Shown here piece after piece: positions 11,455 through 23,669 of a stretch of DNA of 64,000 nucleotides. The stretch comes from Lepus europaeus. Its lineage: Eukaryota > Chordata > Mammalia > Lagomorpha > Leporidae. A model generated the notes under the pieces. It did not search any database and was not told the DNA's origin. It saw only the letters and a program-made list of their open reading frames with translations. A program made the translations under genes and the position numbers. The stretch covers positions 45,453,409 to 45,517,408 of the forward strand of contig NC_084830.1 of assembly GCF_033115175.1 (NCBI RefSeq), written 5' to 3'. Positions within the stretch are counted from its first letter, which is position 1. Each line of letters begins with the position of its first letter.

Positions 11455-11610
11455 CGTCTGTCTCTCCTACTATACTGTAAGCTCTGTGGGGACAAAGACT
11501 TCATCTGTTTTGCTCACCATTGGATTTTCAATGACAAATTTACTTTCTAGACTCTAATAGGAAGCTCTTGAAACACTTATGAATGGATTTATAAATTATT
11601 TATTTACCTT
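11455..11610 (+). repeat. L2 3'-end fragment
   Basis: It reads actgtaagctctgtggggacaaagacttcatctgttttgctcacc, then gaaacacttatgaatgg. This is the L2 terminal region (tgtgagctccttgagggcagggactgtgtc type). Confidence 0.6.
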
Positions 11611-12014
11611 GGTATGCACAGTGGTGATCAGTAAAATGCTCAAAAATATGTTGAGGAGGCCACAAAGGTTACAGTTCATCTAGTCCCGACTTGCTTCATT
11701 AATATCACAGAGCCTAGAGACAGAAAATGGAGTGATCAATGGGCAGCCACAAAACCCTTTTACTCCTGTGGGCTAAAATGGGACCCTAGAGAGGGGAAGG
11801 AGGGTTGGAGTGGAATGTGAAGGAAGCAAGCATAATTCCAAATTTGCAAATGAGATTTTATACTCTCTTCTCAGCTGAACAGACCAACTGGCTCATATTA
11901 TCGTACAGGCAACAGAAAGAAGTAGATTAACAAAATCCAGTGTCTCTTCTATTGGGTTAGCATGTGCCTCTTTGGGCATTGTTTAAACTTGTTGGTCTAC
12001 TCCACCCTACCCCT

Positions 12015-12345
12015 CACCCACTTCACTAGAGTGTAAGCTCTAAATCTGCACCTGACTTTCAGTAGATATTTATTGAATGAATGAATAAGTGAGTGACTCT
12101 CACGTTATGCTTTGGCTGCTACCCCAGCCCACTGTAGATTTCCTATTTGACTCCTTGGCACTTTCCTTTTCACTATAGACTTTAATCACATCTTTCTCTG
12201 TCATGATGCTTATGCTGGGTGTGTGTACCTTTTGTAGGTCCAGGACTCCATGAAAGTAGAGATTCTATAGAATCTCCCTCTTGAAGTGGCTTTAGTAGGT
12301 GTCATAGCCCTAAGTGCTTAACAAACTGTTGATTAAATGCAGAAC
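12015..12345 (+). repeat. Two L2-type 3'-end fragments
   Basis: The first (to about 12095) has gagtgtaagctctaaatctgcacc and tagatatttattgaatgaatgaata. The second (about 12180-12345) has tgcttaacaaactgttgattaaatgc. Both look like decayed L2 tails. Confidence 0.5.
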
Positions 12346-12354
12346 TCATTTGTT

Positions 12355-12660
12355 CAAAAAGTGTTGGCTGAGTATTTGCTAGTCCAGGAGCTATGCTAGG
12401 ACCTGTCAACACTATATTGAATAAGATCCAGTTCCCTACCTCCTACCTTCAATCAGGCAGGAGGGCTGACTTCCAGAATCATATTGATGGCATTGTTAGA
12501 AGTGAGGGTGACTGTACAAAGAAGAGCAGGAGGGGTCATAGACAATGGAGCACTTCAGACTGCCTGGGGTTTGGGTGTAGGATGGTTGTGTGTGGAGGGG
12601 TCAGAGCAGGCATTTTAGAGGAGGCTTTACTGGAGTAGGAAGAAAGGAGAATACCTAGTT
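12355..12660 (+). repeat. Ancient dispersed repeat, same family as 44.18-45.05 kb
   Basis: The motifs ctgagtatttgctag, gagctatgctaggacctg, actatattgaataagatccagttccctacc and ggcattttagaggaggctttactgg follow the order of a familiar old repeat (gctaggtgctgg...gtgaacaagac...ccctgcc). I cannot name the family with certainty. Confidence 0.4.
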
Positions 12661-13536
12661 GGAAGGCATGGTTGAGTAGGGAAGAAAATTAATTACCATG
12701 GTCATTATGATCTCATCTCTCTCCACTCCTGCATATTTTTGTCTGATTCTGATCTATGTGATTCTGCTCTTTCTTAATATTGACCTGTGTTTATGGCACA
12801 AGATATACTTTCAAATGATAAAGCTTGTTTTCATTGAGATAAAAAGGGTTGGAAAAGAAATTGACTATGGTGTCTGCTGAAGGAGAAAGGAAATAAACAT
12901 TTTGGGATAAACATAGACATTGTAAGCCCTAAACTGTGATGTATGAGGGACATTTATATCCAAAAGGCAGCCTTGAAGACAGCAAGTGAGCTGATAATGT
13001 TTGGACTGCAAATAGTAAATGCTTCACAGAAAACATTCCTCTTTTAAAATAATCAAATTCAAAAGAAAGAGAAGTGAAACTAAATCCTATTTTTTATATG
13101 TGCTAAAATTCATGTGATCAAAGTATACAATCTATGAATGAAATTGTCTTTGGCTTCTTGAACTGATATGATTACCTTCCTCAATTAAAACAGGAAAGAG
13201 AATAACCATTTTCTCAGAATATATTTCGGCCCTGAGTGGGGCTTCTGTTTAATTGGTGAGATTTTATTCCTCTAACTTAGCTCAAGTCACATTCCTTTCT
13301 TTACAATGCTGTCCATACCAGAGAAATGGGTGCTCTGTAATGTTTCTTAGAGACCAAAAATAACAACAACAATAACAAAATCCAACTATGCAGGAAACCT
13401 CCAAATGCTCAACAATGAAGTGGGTTGGAAGTATGTAGACATATGTGATATGAATGGATAGGCTCCATGAAAATCTCTCTATATCCTGTAATGTAAGTCA
13501 TTCCCATAATTCTGCCATGATGTCCAGAGTTCCTGT
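12661..13536. other. Unassigned unique DNA
   Basis: AT-rich, with no gene and no recognisable repeat. Confidence 0.35.
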
Positions 13537-13545
13537 TTGATTCAT

Positions 13546-13872
13546 TCATTTTTTTTAAAGATGTGTTTATTTTATTTGAAAGGCAGAGTTAGAGAGAGGG
13601 AGAGAGCAAGAGAGCGAAATCTTCCATTTGCTGGTTTATTCCCCAAATGGTTACAAATGCTGGGGCTGGGCCAGGCTGAAGTCAGGAGCCAGGAACTTCA
13701 ACTGGGTTTCCAACAGGGATTCAGGGCCCTAGGGACTTGGGCCATCTTCTGCTTATTTCCCAGGCACATTAGCAGGGAGCTGGATTGAAAGTGGAGTGTC
13801 GGGTACTCAAACCAGTGCACATATGGGATGCTAGCAGTGTGGATGGTGGCAATGCACCATAATTCCAGCACC
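13546..13872 (-). mobile_element. Older CSINE, minus strand
   Basis: It reads TTTTTTTTAAAGATGTGTTTATTTTATTTGAAAGGCAG, (GA)n, then a diverged body. The flanks ttgattcat at 13537-13545 and 13873-13881 are a perfect duplication. Confidence 0.88.
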
Positions 13873-13902
13873 TTGATTCATACTTTTAGGGGAACATATG
13901 AG

Positions 13903-14324
13903 AGGACTTCAAAGAGTTTGTGGGAAAATGGAAATAAAATTCAAGTTTATTTGGTGCAAGAAAATTAAAGTCCAGGCATAGTGTTTATTTGTAAAGAGCA
14001 GAGTCAAAGAGAGAAAGACATTCATTGGTTCACTCCCCAGATGCCTACAACAGCCAGAGCTGGACCAGGCCAAAGTCAGGAGCCAGGAACTCAACAAAGG
14101 TCTCTCTCAGGGGTGACAAAAACACAAGTACTTGAGCCATCACCAGGATGTACATTAATGGGAAACTGGAATGGACAGTTAAATCAGTACTTGAACCAAG
14201 GCACTCTGATATGGTAGGCAGAAATTAAAATCAGGACCTAAACACTATGCCAAACACCCACCCACCCCAGCCACAGTTTTTGTTTTTTAAAAAATTCTAC
14301 TCTTTTTGTGAACTTTTTGAAGAC
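13903..14324. mobile_element. Mariner-like MITE split by a SINE
   Basis: The left arm (13903-13970) reads acttcaaagagtttgtggg and continues into an A-rich half with tttatttggtgcaag. The right arm (14293-14324) holds ttttgtgaactttttgaag, roughly its inverse complement. This matches small palindromic Tc1/mariner-type MITEs built on a CTTCAAAAAGTTCATGG motif. An old CSINE fills the middle. Confidence 0.6.
13976..14275 (-). mobile_element. Old CSINE inside the MITE
   Basis: Reverse-oriented CSINE motifs are present: cattcattggttcactcccc, caaagtcaggagccaggaac, cactatgccaaacaccc. It is diverged, and its (CT)n tract is reduced. Confidence 0.8.
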
Positions 14325-14515
14325 ATTTTATACATCAGAATTTTAGATTCTTCTGTTAGAATGGTAGCACCCAATAGGTCATTAGCTGTGGATGGCAGGG
14401 GCTGTCTTAGGCTTGTTTGGGATGTCCCCTTGGCTGGCTATACAATCTTATACAGGGAGAGCCAAAAGTAAGCATAGTCAATCATGAAAATTATGATGAG
14501 ATGGTTCATCCTCCA

Positions 14516-14838
14516 GGGGCCGGCACTGGAGTTGAGGGTAAAGCCACTGCCTGCAATACTGGAATCCAATCAGAGTCCTGGCTGTTCTACTTCTGATCCA
14601 TCTCCATGCTAATGTGCCTGGGAAGGCAGTGGAGGACAGCCCAATTGCTTGGGCTCCTTTCACCCATGTGGGAGACCTGGAAGAAGCTCCTGGCTCCTGG
14701 TTTTGGCTTAGCCCAGCCCCGAGCCATTGTGGCCATCTGAGGAGTAACCAGTAGATGGGTGATCTCTCTCTGTCTCTCCCTCTATCTCTCTCTAACTCTG
14801 CCTTCAAATAAATATTTTAAAAACAAACAAATAACAAC
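14516..14838 (+). mobile_element. CSINE, plus strand, moderately old
   Basis: The head is GGGGCCGGCACTGGAG and the tail CTGCCTTCAAATAAATATTTT. The flanks (catcctcca and aaccctcca) suggest a short duplication. Confidence 0.9.
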
Positions 14839-15030
14839 AAAAAACCCTCCAATGGAGAGCAGTGAAATCTAAAGCTTATACAGAGAAGGAAAGTTAGATT
14901 GGGCTGGGTACTTCAGTAGACTAGGAACATGGAACAGTGGAGTCAGATACCTAGGTATGGGCCAATAGGTCAGTACGTATTAGAAATAAAAATATGAAAT
15001 TGAAAATTTTCTAGTAGGCACAATTTTTTT

Positions 15031-15362
15031 TTGACAGACAGAGTTAGATAGTGAGAGAGAGAGACAGAGAGAAAGGTCTTCTTTTTCCCGTTGGTTCACC
15101 CACCAAATGGCTGCTATAGCCGGAGCACTTGCGGCTGGCAGGCCACGCAGATCTGAAGCCAGGAGTCAGGTGCTTCTCCTGGTCTCCCATGCGGGGGCAG
15201 GGCCCCAGTACTTGGGCCATCCTCCACTGCCTTCCCAGGCCACAGCAGAGAGCTGGAGTGGAAGAGGAGCAATGGGGACAGAATCTGCTGCCCCAAACAG
15301 GACTAGAACTCAGGGTGCTGGTGCCGCAGGTGGAGGATTAGCCTAGTGAGCCACGGTGCCGG
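15031..15362 (-). mobile_element. CSINE, young copy, minus strand
   Basis: Poly(T), GACAGACAGAG, (GA)n, GGTCTTC and a terminal GGTGCCGG. The flanks taggcacaattttt and taggcacattttt match apart from one base. Confidence 0.92.
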
Positions 15363-15949
15363 TAATAGGCACATTTTTAAAAGGTAAGACAAAGGAGAAA
15401 TTTTTTATATTATATTTAACCAAATTTATAAACATGATCATTTTCATATGCACTCAATATGCAAGTTAGTGAGTCTTTTTTATGCAAAAATCCAGTATGC
15501 ATTTTAATCCTTAACAAATCTCAATTTGGAGGAGTTGCATTTCAAAAGTTCTCAGTAGCCACATGTGGCTACCATTCTGGATAGCATAGATCTACAGGGC
15601 TATTTGGCATAGAGGTAGAAAGGGAGGGCAGGGGGCCTGCTGCAGTGGGGGAGGCTTGGGGAGCCAAGGGAAGAAGAAAAAGTGGCTTCAAACAGGAGAA
15701 TGGGGAGTACAAGGAAGGGGAGAGGCATCAAGGCTTACTAGGGCACTAACAACCAGCAACCACTTTCTTCTAGAAGAAATCACCATCTTTTAGATGAACA
15801 TGAACAGATTATCTTCTAGTTCAGGTATCCCTGGCCAAACCATATCCCCACAACTCTTTTTATGTTTAATGCCATGGAGATCATAGTAGAGGCTGGACAA
15901 GAGAGAGTGGACAGAGAAATTTTCAGTTTTTCCTTTATCAAAATGCCAG
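15363..15949. other. Mostly unassigned; possible old DNA-transposon piece
   Basis: A segment at 15530-15595 (ctcagtagccacatgtggctacc...ggatagcatag) resembles an old hAT-type repeat. The remainder is purine-rich with no gene seen. Confidence 0.35.
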
Positions 15950-16262
15950 TCACGGGGTTAGCATTTGGTGGAGCCATTAAGAAGCTGCTTGGGATGCCTG
16001 CATCCTATATCAGACTGCCTGGGTTTCATTGGCTGATTGCAGATTCCTGCTAATGTGAGTCCTTGGAAACAGCAGAAGGTGATGGCTTAAGTAATTGGGT
16101 CTCTGCCACTCCAGTGGGAGAATCTGATTGAGTTCTGGGCTCTTGACTTTGGGTTGGTCCAGTTCTGACTGTTATGGTCACTTGGAAGATTGAACCAGTG
16201 GACAGGAGTTTTCTCTGTGTTCCTCTAACTATCTCTATCTTTTAATAAATAAAATAAATAAC
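15950..16262 (+). mobile_element. Old CSINE, plus strand
   Basis: The diverged head gggttagcatttggtgg is followed by tgcttgggatgcctgcatcc, acttggaagattgaaccagtgg and the tail cttttaataaataaaataaa. Confidence 0.8.
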
Positions 16263-17534
16263 ATGAAATTTTAAGAATGCCAATCAGTCTCTCTAGGCCA
16301 CTTGTCTGTAATCTACAAGTTGTGAAATTAAATTCGGTTGGGAGACATCTTCTATAAAAAGGTTACTTATGTCCCTGGTTAACAAAATTGAGGGTGGGTG
16401 TGGAACTTACACATGAAAATCATTTCCTTCATTAGAGACTGAACGTTGAAATGTTCCTGGCTTTTTTGCCAAGTTTAGAAATCTACAACAGCAGCAGCCC
16501 CAGACACCAAGCCTAATTCAAAGTCTATTTTTCTCCCATCGAGCAAATTAAAACTTTGAAATTTTACAATTGTGTGTTTGTTTTTCTATTCTACTTCTCT
16601 AGATTTTGACTTTAGGGGTTTCTTATCCAGAGAGCTGTGAAGTCAAAGATTTTTGGATTTTCCCAGCACCCATTGTTCGAACAGAGTTTTCCATCTTCAC
16701 TTCCATGAGGGGAACACGCCAACCTATCAGATACAGTCCCATTAGGCCAACATGTAACCCGAGGCCTACACCTGGTCTATTTTTGTCCTGCTTTCTTTCC
16801 TTCTGAAAGGTCTGTGGCTTTTTTGGTCTGAATTCCATGGGTTTCTTGGGTATGTTCTTTCAGGTCACAGGCAATACTTTCATCTTCACTTACAATTAGA
16901 GTTCTACCTTGAAACTCACTCAATAATTTTTAAGTATTTTGGTTGGATCTTTCCCTGCTGAATCCGTCTAAAGTTTTGTGATTATCTGGCAGATCTGTTG
17001 CAGGCTCCTGTACGTGATTTCTCTAACTTCTCCCATTATGGGCTCTTCTTGTAGCTTTAAGAGCATCCTCTCAATGGTTCCTGAACTGGGGATACCTTAT
17101 TGGGTGGGGTCATCCAACTGGCTCTGTTAGATTTTATCACTTTTCTCCCTTATCTTCCTTTTATGATTAGTTAGAGCTGGGTATAGCTTCATAGCCCTTT
17201 ATATCCACCCACCTTGTTTTTAAAAGTCCAATCTTTCTCCTAAGGAAAATTTTCCCTTCCTCCTGCTTAATCAGGCCATCTGGTTTTATTTGTCTTTTAT
17301 TCTCTCTCTGGTGTTGTTTAAATAATAAGACAAAAACATATTTGGACAACTATTCCAGTTCCTGCCAGAGTTTCTAAGCAAACCTGCTTTCAGAAACACT
17401 GTTTATAGGCTTAGACCTACATTTTTTCTTTGATTTTGAGTTTTTAATAATTTCACTGAACTTTCCTGAGGAAAATTTTGTTTTGTTTGTTTTTATCTAA
17501 ACCCAAAAATATAGGATATTCTTTTAGAAGTGTA
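16263..17534. other. Unassigned; pyrimidine-rich with minus-strand open segments
   Basis: No recognised gene. The minus strand has two open segments (16623-16838 and 17167-17349) with Lys/Arg/Gln-rich translation, which could be remnants of an old element. I cannot match them to a family. Confidence 0.3.
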
Positions 17535-17700
17535 TATTTCTAATTTTTTGATTGACACAAAGTAATGTACATATTTACAGAGTACAGTGTGCTGTTTCAA
17601 TACATGGATACAATGTATATCCAATATGACATTCTTTATAAACAATGACTCATTCCTTTTGATGTATTCTTAGTGAAGTCTACCACCCTTTCTGAATGTC
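17535..17700 (+). repeat. Old L1 3'-UTR type fragment
   Basis: The order gtaatgtacatatttacagagtacagtgtgctgtttcaatacatggatacaatgtat is the typical layout of an old L1MA/MB-type 3' UTR. Confidence 0.6.
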
Positions 17701-20700
17701 ACCAAAGTTGGGGGACCCTTATATGTAAGTTGAGGGACAAAACGTATGTAATTAACAAATTCAGAATGAACTTGAGGCCCAGTGGTTGCAGTGATTTGAG
17801 GCCGTGGATCAGCCACCTCTTTCCACACTTCCCTTCTTTGTTCTGAACACAGCTCTAAACAACAGAAATGAATAGAATGTTGGGTAGCTGAGCTAATACT
17901 GCTTACCTAAGACTGGCATGTCCTTCCCTGCTTTTCCATTTAAATTCATATTTTCAGAAACTGTTGGCTGCCCTTTCCTACTATGCTTCCAGAATGCATT
18001 TCCTTGCAAATGAAAATAGCACAAATGAGTAAGAAGGGGTGGATAGACGGGCGTAGGGGTGTTCCAGATGGAAGTGGGAAACATTGAAATGATGTGCTGT
18101 GTCCATAAGTCAGCAGATGTGCCCCAGCTCCTGGTGACAGACACCCATTTGCCTTATGGACAAACTGTGCTTTGGCTTCACTGAGCTAGCGTGGAAGCTA
18201 AACTGTCTACCACTGAGTCAGTGACCCAGAAGGAGGGACTGAAATGATAAAATCAAGCAAAACAAAATCAGATCCTGTGCTGTAGTGGGAAAACAAGAGA
18301 TGTCATCTGCCTGTTTCTGAGAATTTCATAGGCTACTGTTGCCTGGGAATGGATTTCCAATGACTGGAGAGGCAGAGAGGTGATTCTCCTAATGCATGGA
18401 TTGTAAAATCTGTCCTTTTGCCAAGGAGTAAATGAAGCCAAGGCAGAAAGAATCAACACTGGACAACCTTCATCTGCTATTTATGCTCAAAGTAAAGAAG
18501 AAAAGGAAAGCCCCTGAGGTTACAAATGCTGACAGCTCAAGTAATGGAGGGAAATTTAAGGCAAGTCCTCGTAATCCTCAATTTTCTACCCTTTACTGCT
18601 GCAGATAAGTCTGGAGATCATTTGAAATGTGTTGCTTTTTCATGCAAATATGAACCAAGTAAGTCTGAAACATTGTAATATGAAAATAGTAACAAAGCCT
18701 CTCTTTAGCTACTAGCCTTGAGAGAATGTGAAATTCCCTTTATCTGTTGTGGTCCCAGCAGAAAAGAGATAGCATACTTAAAGTGGATGAAAGGACTGTT
18801 TATGAAAGTGTGGCCAGCTGTGGAGACTCTAGAAGAAACAGCACTTGTACCCCCTCTAAACTAAAGGGACAAATGGGGTAAGTGGTTAGGAACTTCTAGG
18901 AGGGGGATTGTGTGCCTTCTGGGAGCTGTGGCCTTAGGTAGAGCAAAACTAATGTTAGCAAAACTAATGTTACACAGCAGAGATATTACCTCTGTATGTT
19001 TTACTAAAAGATTTCAGAATCAGAAAACAGGATATTATCAAGACTGACTGCTTTCTCCCCTCCACTAGAACTCTGGGGACCTACAAATTAAGTATTAGGA
19101 TCCAGTACTAGTACTTGTGTTACAGTCAATCATTCTGAGAGTTCTCTAAAATACAAATGTCACCAATTGAAAAATTTTTCCAACCAAGACCCAAAGAAAG
19201 TCAGTCATTCTTTGGGATTCCCGCCCATGCAGAAATCCCCGAACCTAGATCACATCCTGGAATCTAACCCCAAAGGTCTGGGAGTTGCTGTGGCAGTAGG
19301 TCCACTTTGCTAAGTCACCTGTTTCATTTAAACAAAGGCAAGTCTGCATTTTACCACCACAAAAGTTCAGCCCTAACTTGCTTGAAGCCTCTCTAGGATC
19401 CAACCTACATTACCTCTAATAAAACAGGTACGTGGTGAAAGGGTGCTAGGTAGAGATAGGAAAGCTTTGTCCTGTGATACAGTGCTTTGCTTGGACAGCC
19501 TCTAGTCTGGCATCTCTTGATGGCCTAATTTGGGATATTTTTAATCTAGGAGATTAAATCAAGCCATTCATTAAGAAGGTAATCCATGCACTTGATTTCC
19601 ATTAAGGGAGAGAGGAAAGGGTAAGTTTCTCTCCCTTTTTTGGTCCCAATTTCCCCCTTCTTTATGCTTCCCCTCCCCTGCTTCATGATGTCACTAACTT
19701 TCATGGGCTGGCTGTGGGCGTGGGTGTGAGCAGCTCCCTCTGCAAGTATTTCTGATTCATCTCAGTGAATCATCTACTTGGGTATCTGGGCTGGGAGTGA
19801 GTGATGTCACTGTATCCTCCTCCTCCCAGACCCCCTCTTGAAAAATCTGTATGTTCACTGCAGGGGTGCTCAGCTGGGAGTACCCAGGAGCCTGGGAACT
19901 CACTAAGCTTCCCAAATTCTGGGTGATTCCAGAGAGGCAGCCCTGGGGTTCTCATCAGTGTAGGGCTGACCTCTGTCACTCTCCTCACCATGAAGCCATG
20001 TATAGATCCAAATAGCTCGGAGGGGACCAACTTCATCCACCCAAGGCAGTCTGACAAGTCAAGCTGTTCAGCCCTGGTCTGCCTCCCTGCTTTGAGGTCA
20101 ATTATTATAAACTATCGTTTTTGTAGGAACGCTCTTAATTCAACTGTTACATAAACTATGGGTCTGTTTCTTGCAATTTTAATTCAGAGCCTTCCAGACA
20201 ACAGTAATCCCTAGTTTGATCTTTTTTTCCTCTCCCTTTCTTCTCTTTTCTTCTACTTCATCCCCAACCCCGCCCCCAACTTAACAGTTTCCAGCTGTGT
20301 ATCATTTGGCTCTGTTTCCAAGCCAGCTTTTCCTATAATATGCAGTTGGAGCCCCACCAGGTCCCAGATGTGTGTTTATTTATGCTGGAGCATCTGGCCC
20401 TCCACACAATCCTGTCACTGCAATGTGGCAAACTTGTGAAAGATCCGACTGGCAGCTGGCTAGCAAGCTGAACCACTCTGGCAAGACAGAGAGGCATTTC
20501 AAAGGAGTAGGCAGCGAGGGATGTGAGGGACAGTGGGAAGCCAGGGGGAGCCAGGAGCTCACATTCTCCCATGCTGGGGCTTTTATGGCTACTGATGAGC
20601 CTTTGTAACATGGGAAGATGAAGGTTGGGTTTCTTTCCAAGCAGGGTGGTGCTGCTGTAAAATCCAAATAACTCCCCTGCCTCCATCAGGGAACTGGAAG

Positions 20701-20804
20701 TGAGGTTATCCAGTGGGAGCAAAGGGTTGCTGCCTGTCACTAACAGGCCTGTGAGTACTAAAGATGGGAACTTAGGAGCTGAGGGGTATCAGGATGTAGC
20801 GGAG
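17701..20804. other. Unassigned unique DNA, 3.1 kb without young transposons
   Basis: No SINE or LINE that I can recognise and no convincing gene. Part of it (about 19.7-20.75 kb) has higher GC and little low-complexity sequence. That is compatible with conserved regulatory DNA, but nothing in the sequence alone proves it. Confidence 0.35.
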
Positions 20805-20965
20805 GGAATACTGGACTGGGAGCCAAAAGTCCTGGTTCTGATTCTGACTTTCTACTTGTTCTCTTTGTGACTTGAGACAAGCCTTTTCATCTGGGCTTCT
20901 CTTTCCTTTCTATGAAATAAGAAAGTTGGGTTAAACTGGGGCTTTCAACTTTTGTTTCACAAGTT
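20805..20965 (+). repeat. MIR SINE
   Basis: It reads ctgggagccaaaagtcctggttctgattctgac, tgacttgagacaagccttttcatctgggcttct, then atgaaataagaaagttgggtt. These match MIR core motifs in order. Confidence 0.65.
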
Positions 20966-20974
20966 TAAATGAAA

Positions 20975-21169
20975 TCTGGGCTGGTGTTGTGGTATAGCAG
21001 GTAAAGCCTCTACCTGTGATGCAGGCCTCCCATGTGGGCCCCAGTTCATGTCCCAGCTGCTCTACTTCCAATCCATCTCCCTGCTACTGGCCTGGGAAAG
21101 ACAGTAGAAGATGGCCTGAGTGTTTGGGCCCCTGCCATCCATGTGGGAGATCCAGAGGAAGCTCATGGC
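20975..21169 (+). mobile_element. CSINE, plus strand, lacking its 3' third
   Basis: The head ggctggtgttgtggtatagcagg and body run to gatccagaggaagctcatgg, where an oppositely oriented SINE begins. No 3' half is found beyond that SINE. Confidence 0.85.
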
Positions 21170-21515
21170 TTTTTTTTCTTTTAAAAAATTAATTAATTAA
21201 TTTGAAAGGCAGAGTTACACGGTGGGGAGGTGGACAGGAAGAAGGAGGGAGAGGTCTTCCATCCGATGGTTCAGACCCCAAATGGCCTGAACAGCCAGGG
21301 CTGGGCCAGGTCAAAACTAAGAGCCAGTAGCTTCATCTTGTTCTCCCATGTGGGTGCAGGGGCCCAAGGACTTGGGCCATCCTCCACTGCATTCCCAGGT
21401 ACACTAGCAGGAGCTGGATCAGAAATGGAGAAATTGAGATTCAAACCAGTGCCCCTATGGGATTCTGGCATTGCAGATGGTGGCTTAACCTGCTACACCA
21501 TGATGCTGGTCTCAC
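21170..21515 (-). mobile_element. CSINE, minus strand, abutting an inverted partner
   Basis: T-run, AATTAATTAATTTGAAAGGCAG, gaggtcttccatccgatgg and a terminal atgatgctggt. With 20975-21169 it forms a head-to-tail inverted pair with almost no spacer. Confidence 0.88.
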
Positions 21516-22687
21516 ACAGCTCTTTAAAGAGATATGATTAATCAGAACTTTGTGTGGCCTTCAGAGTCCTTGGTCTATGACAGAAACAACTTGGAGGGGT
21601 CTTGGAGAAACATACATTTCAGAGAGTCACCAAGATGGTAGAATAGGGAGGGAGCTTACTACTCTAGGGGAAGATAGTTAAAAAAATGTGGGGAGAGTGC
21701 AATCTCAGGGAAGAGTTATGGAGAAAACACCTGAGGAAACTCCATACAAATTAAAGGGACACTGTGAATCTACATGGAGGGTGTGGACACACACAACTCA
21801 GGACCCCAGCAGTTAAGAGCCTCAGTACCAGCTTTGGCGGAAGATGAGACCAGACTGCAGCAGCCCAAGCCACTGGTGTTAAAACTGTGGGAAGAACCTG
21901 GCATGAGTCTGGCTTGGAGCTCTGTGGGGGAGAGTATACCTGTCAACCTACAGGGAAAAAAAGGGGCATGCTTTTCTCTCCCTGACCACTGGACACTGGT
22001 GACCTGTAACTAGCCAAGAAAATGTATGTAACAGCTGTGCCAACTCATGTTCACATGTCCAGCAACAAGCAAAAAGGAGACACCTGATTCTGGCTGGAAG
22101 AATAGAGTTGAGAGCTCATGACTGTGGGAGCCTTGTCTGCTTGGACTGTGAAAACACTGTGGCTGTGTGTGAGGGCACAGGGTGTGGCTGAGTCTTTAGG
22201 CAGTCAATGTGGGTGGAAGCCCATGTTTAGGGCTCCCTGATTCCCTGGTGAGGGTCATTGCTGTGGGATCTGAGCTGAACTGAGGACTGCACAGATCCTT
22301 TGTATGGTTCTTGTGACAGTGTTGACGAATATTGTACCCACCAGGGCTAGCGCCCAGGCATTGATCTGCTAGGAGGAGAGGGGGTGAGCGTGAGACTACA
22401 CCAACAGAGCTGAACAAATCTCCCCTCTGATTAAAAAAAACAGTTTTATCATACCCAATTTGGGAGCCACCTTGGTACTCCTCTTACCCTGGAGCACAGA
22501 ACAAAGCTCCATAGCCAAACTACAACATGCCTTGGTATTCAGTGAAAGAGCAGAGAGTCTACTAATCCACAGAGGGATAGTCCAAAGATAAAAGTTATCA
22601 CAGGAAAAAAAAAAAACCCAACAAGCATTGCCACAACTGCCTAAAAATAAATGCAGCAATTCAAGAAACAAGAATAAGGAAGACAAC

Positions 22688-23600
22688 ATGATACTCCCAA
22701 AAGATCACAACATTTCAATACTAGAATATGAAAATGAAGTGATAGAAGAAATGCCAGAAATGGGGCTCAAAAAATTGATCATAGGATTACTCTGAAGTAA
22801 CCAAAGTGAATCCATGAACTAAAGAAATCTACACATAACCTGAAAGAACATTTTTCTCATGAAATTGAGATTTTAAAGAGCAATCAAAATGAAATATTAG
22901 AAATGAAGAATTCAATTCAAAAAATAAAACAAATAAAAAATGTGGTGGGAAGCCTTAACAACAGAATCAGTGAGGCAGAAGAAAAGGGTATCTGAGTTAG
23001 AAGACAAATTAAAAAAAAAAGAAGAAATTAGAAAACAAACACAAGAGTGTTGGAAATCTATGGAATACTATCAAATGACCCAACCTATGGGTCTTCAGAA
23101 TTCCTGAAGGTGTGAAAAGAGAGAAAGGATTAGAAGGTATTTTTAGTGAAATTACAGAAAACTTCCCTAATTTTGAGAAAGAAGTACAGGAAGCATATAG
23201 AACTAATAGACATGACCAGAAAAGATTTTCACCATGACACATTGTAGTCAAACTCTCTACAGTGAAACATAAATAAAAGATTCTAAAATGTGCACAAGAG
23301 AAACACCAGATTACTTTCAGAGGATCTCCATTTAGACTCCCAGTGGACTTCTCATTAGAAACCCTACAGGCTAGGAGAGAATGGTAAGATACATTCCACG
23401 TGTTAGGAGTAAAACAAATGTAAACCCTGAATACTGTACCTTGCAAAGCTCTCATTTATTAATGAAGGTGAAATAAAGACCTTCCATAACAAACAGAAAT
23501 TGAAAGAATTTGTTATCACCCATCCAGCCTTACAAAAGATGCTTAAGGATGTACTACACATAGAAACATAGAAACATGGTCATCACTATGAAAGAAGGTG
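22688..23600 (+). pseudogene. L1 ORF1 remnant (copy A)
   Basis: Decayed ORF1, the RNA-binding chaperone of L1. Coiled-coil, RRM and C-terminal segments align in order with the intact ORF1 at 32797-33783, but frameshifts and stops break it. One stop is a TGA at 23236, where the intact copy has CGA (Arg), a typical CpG-decay change. Copy B carries the same change. Confidence 0.85.
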
Positions 23601-23669
23601 AAGGCAGAAAATCTCCCAGTAAAAGTACAAAGGAAATCCAAAGTAAACAATAGGAATATTTTTGGAAAA

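Noticed and set aside
12355-12660. Coding exon candidate (81-codon frame at 12393)
   Set aside because: It lies in an ancient dispersed repeat whose motif order is seen again at 44.18-45.05 kb.
20333-20740. 135-codon minus-strand frame
   Set aside because: No recognisable domain and an overlapping frame on the other strand. It would need transcript support.
17701-20804. Hidden multi-exon gene in the repeat-poor zone
   Set aside because: No pair of open segments with convincing splice sites and a recognisable protein could be assembled by eye.
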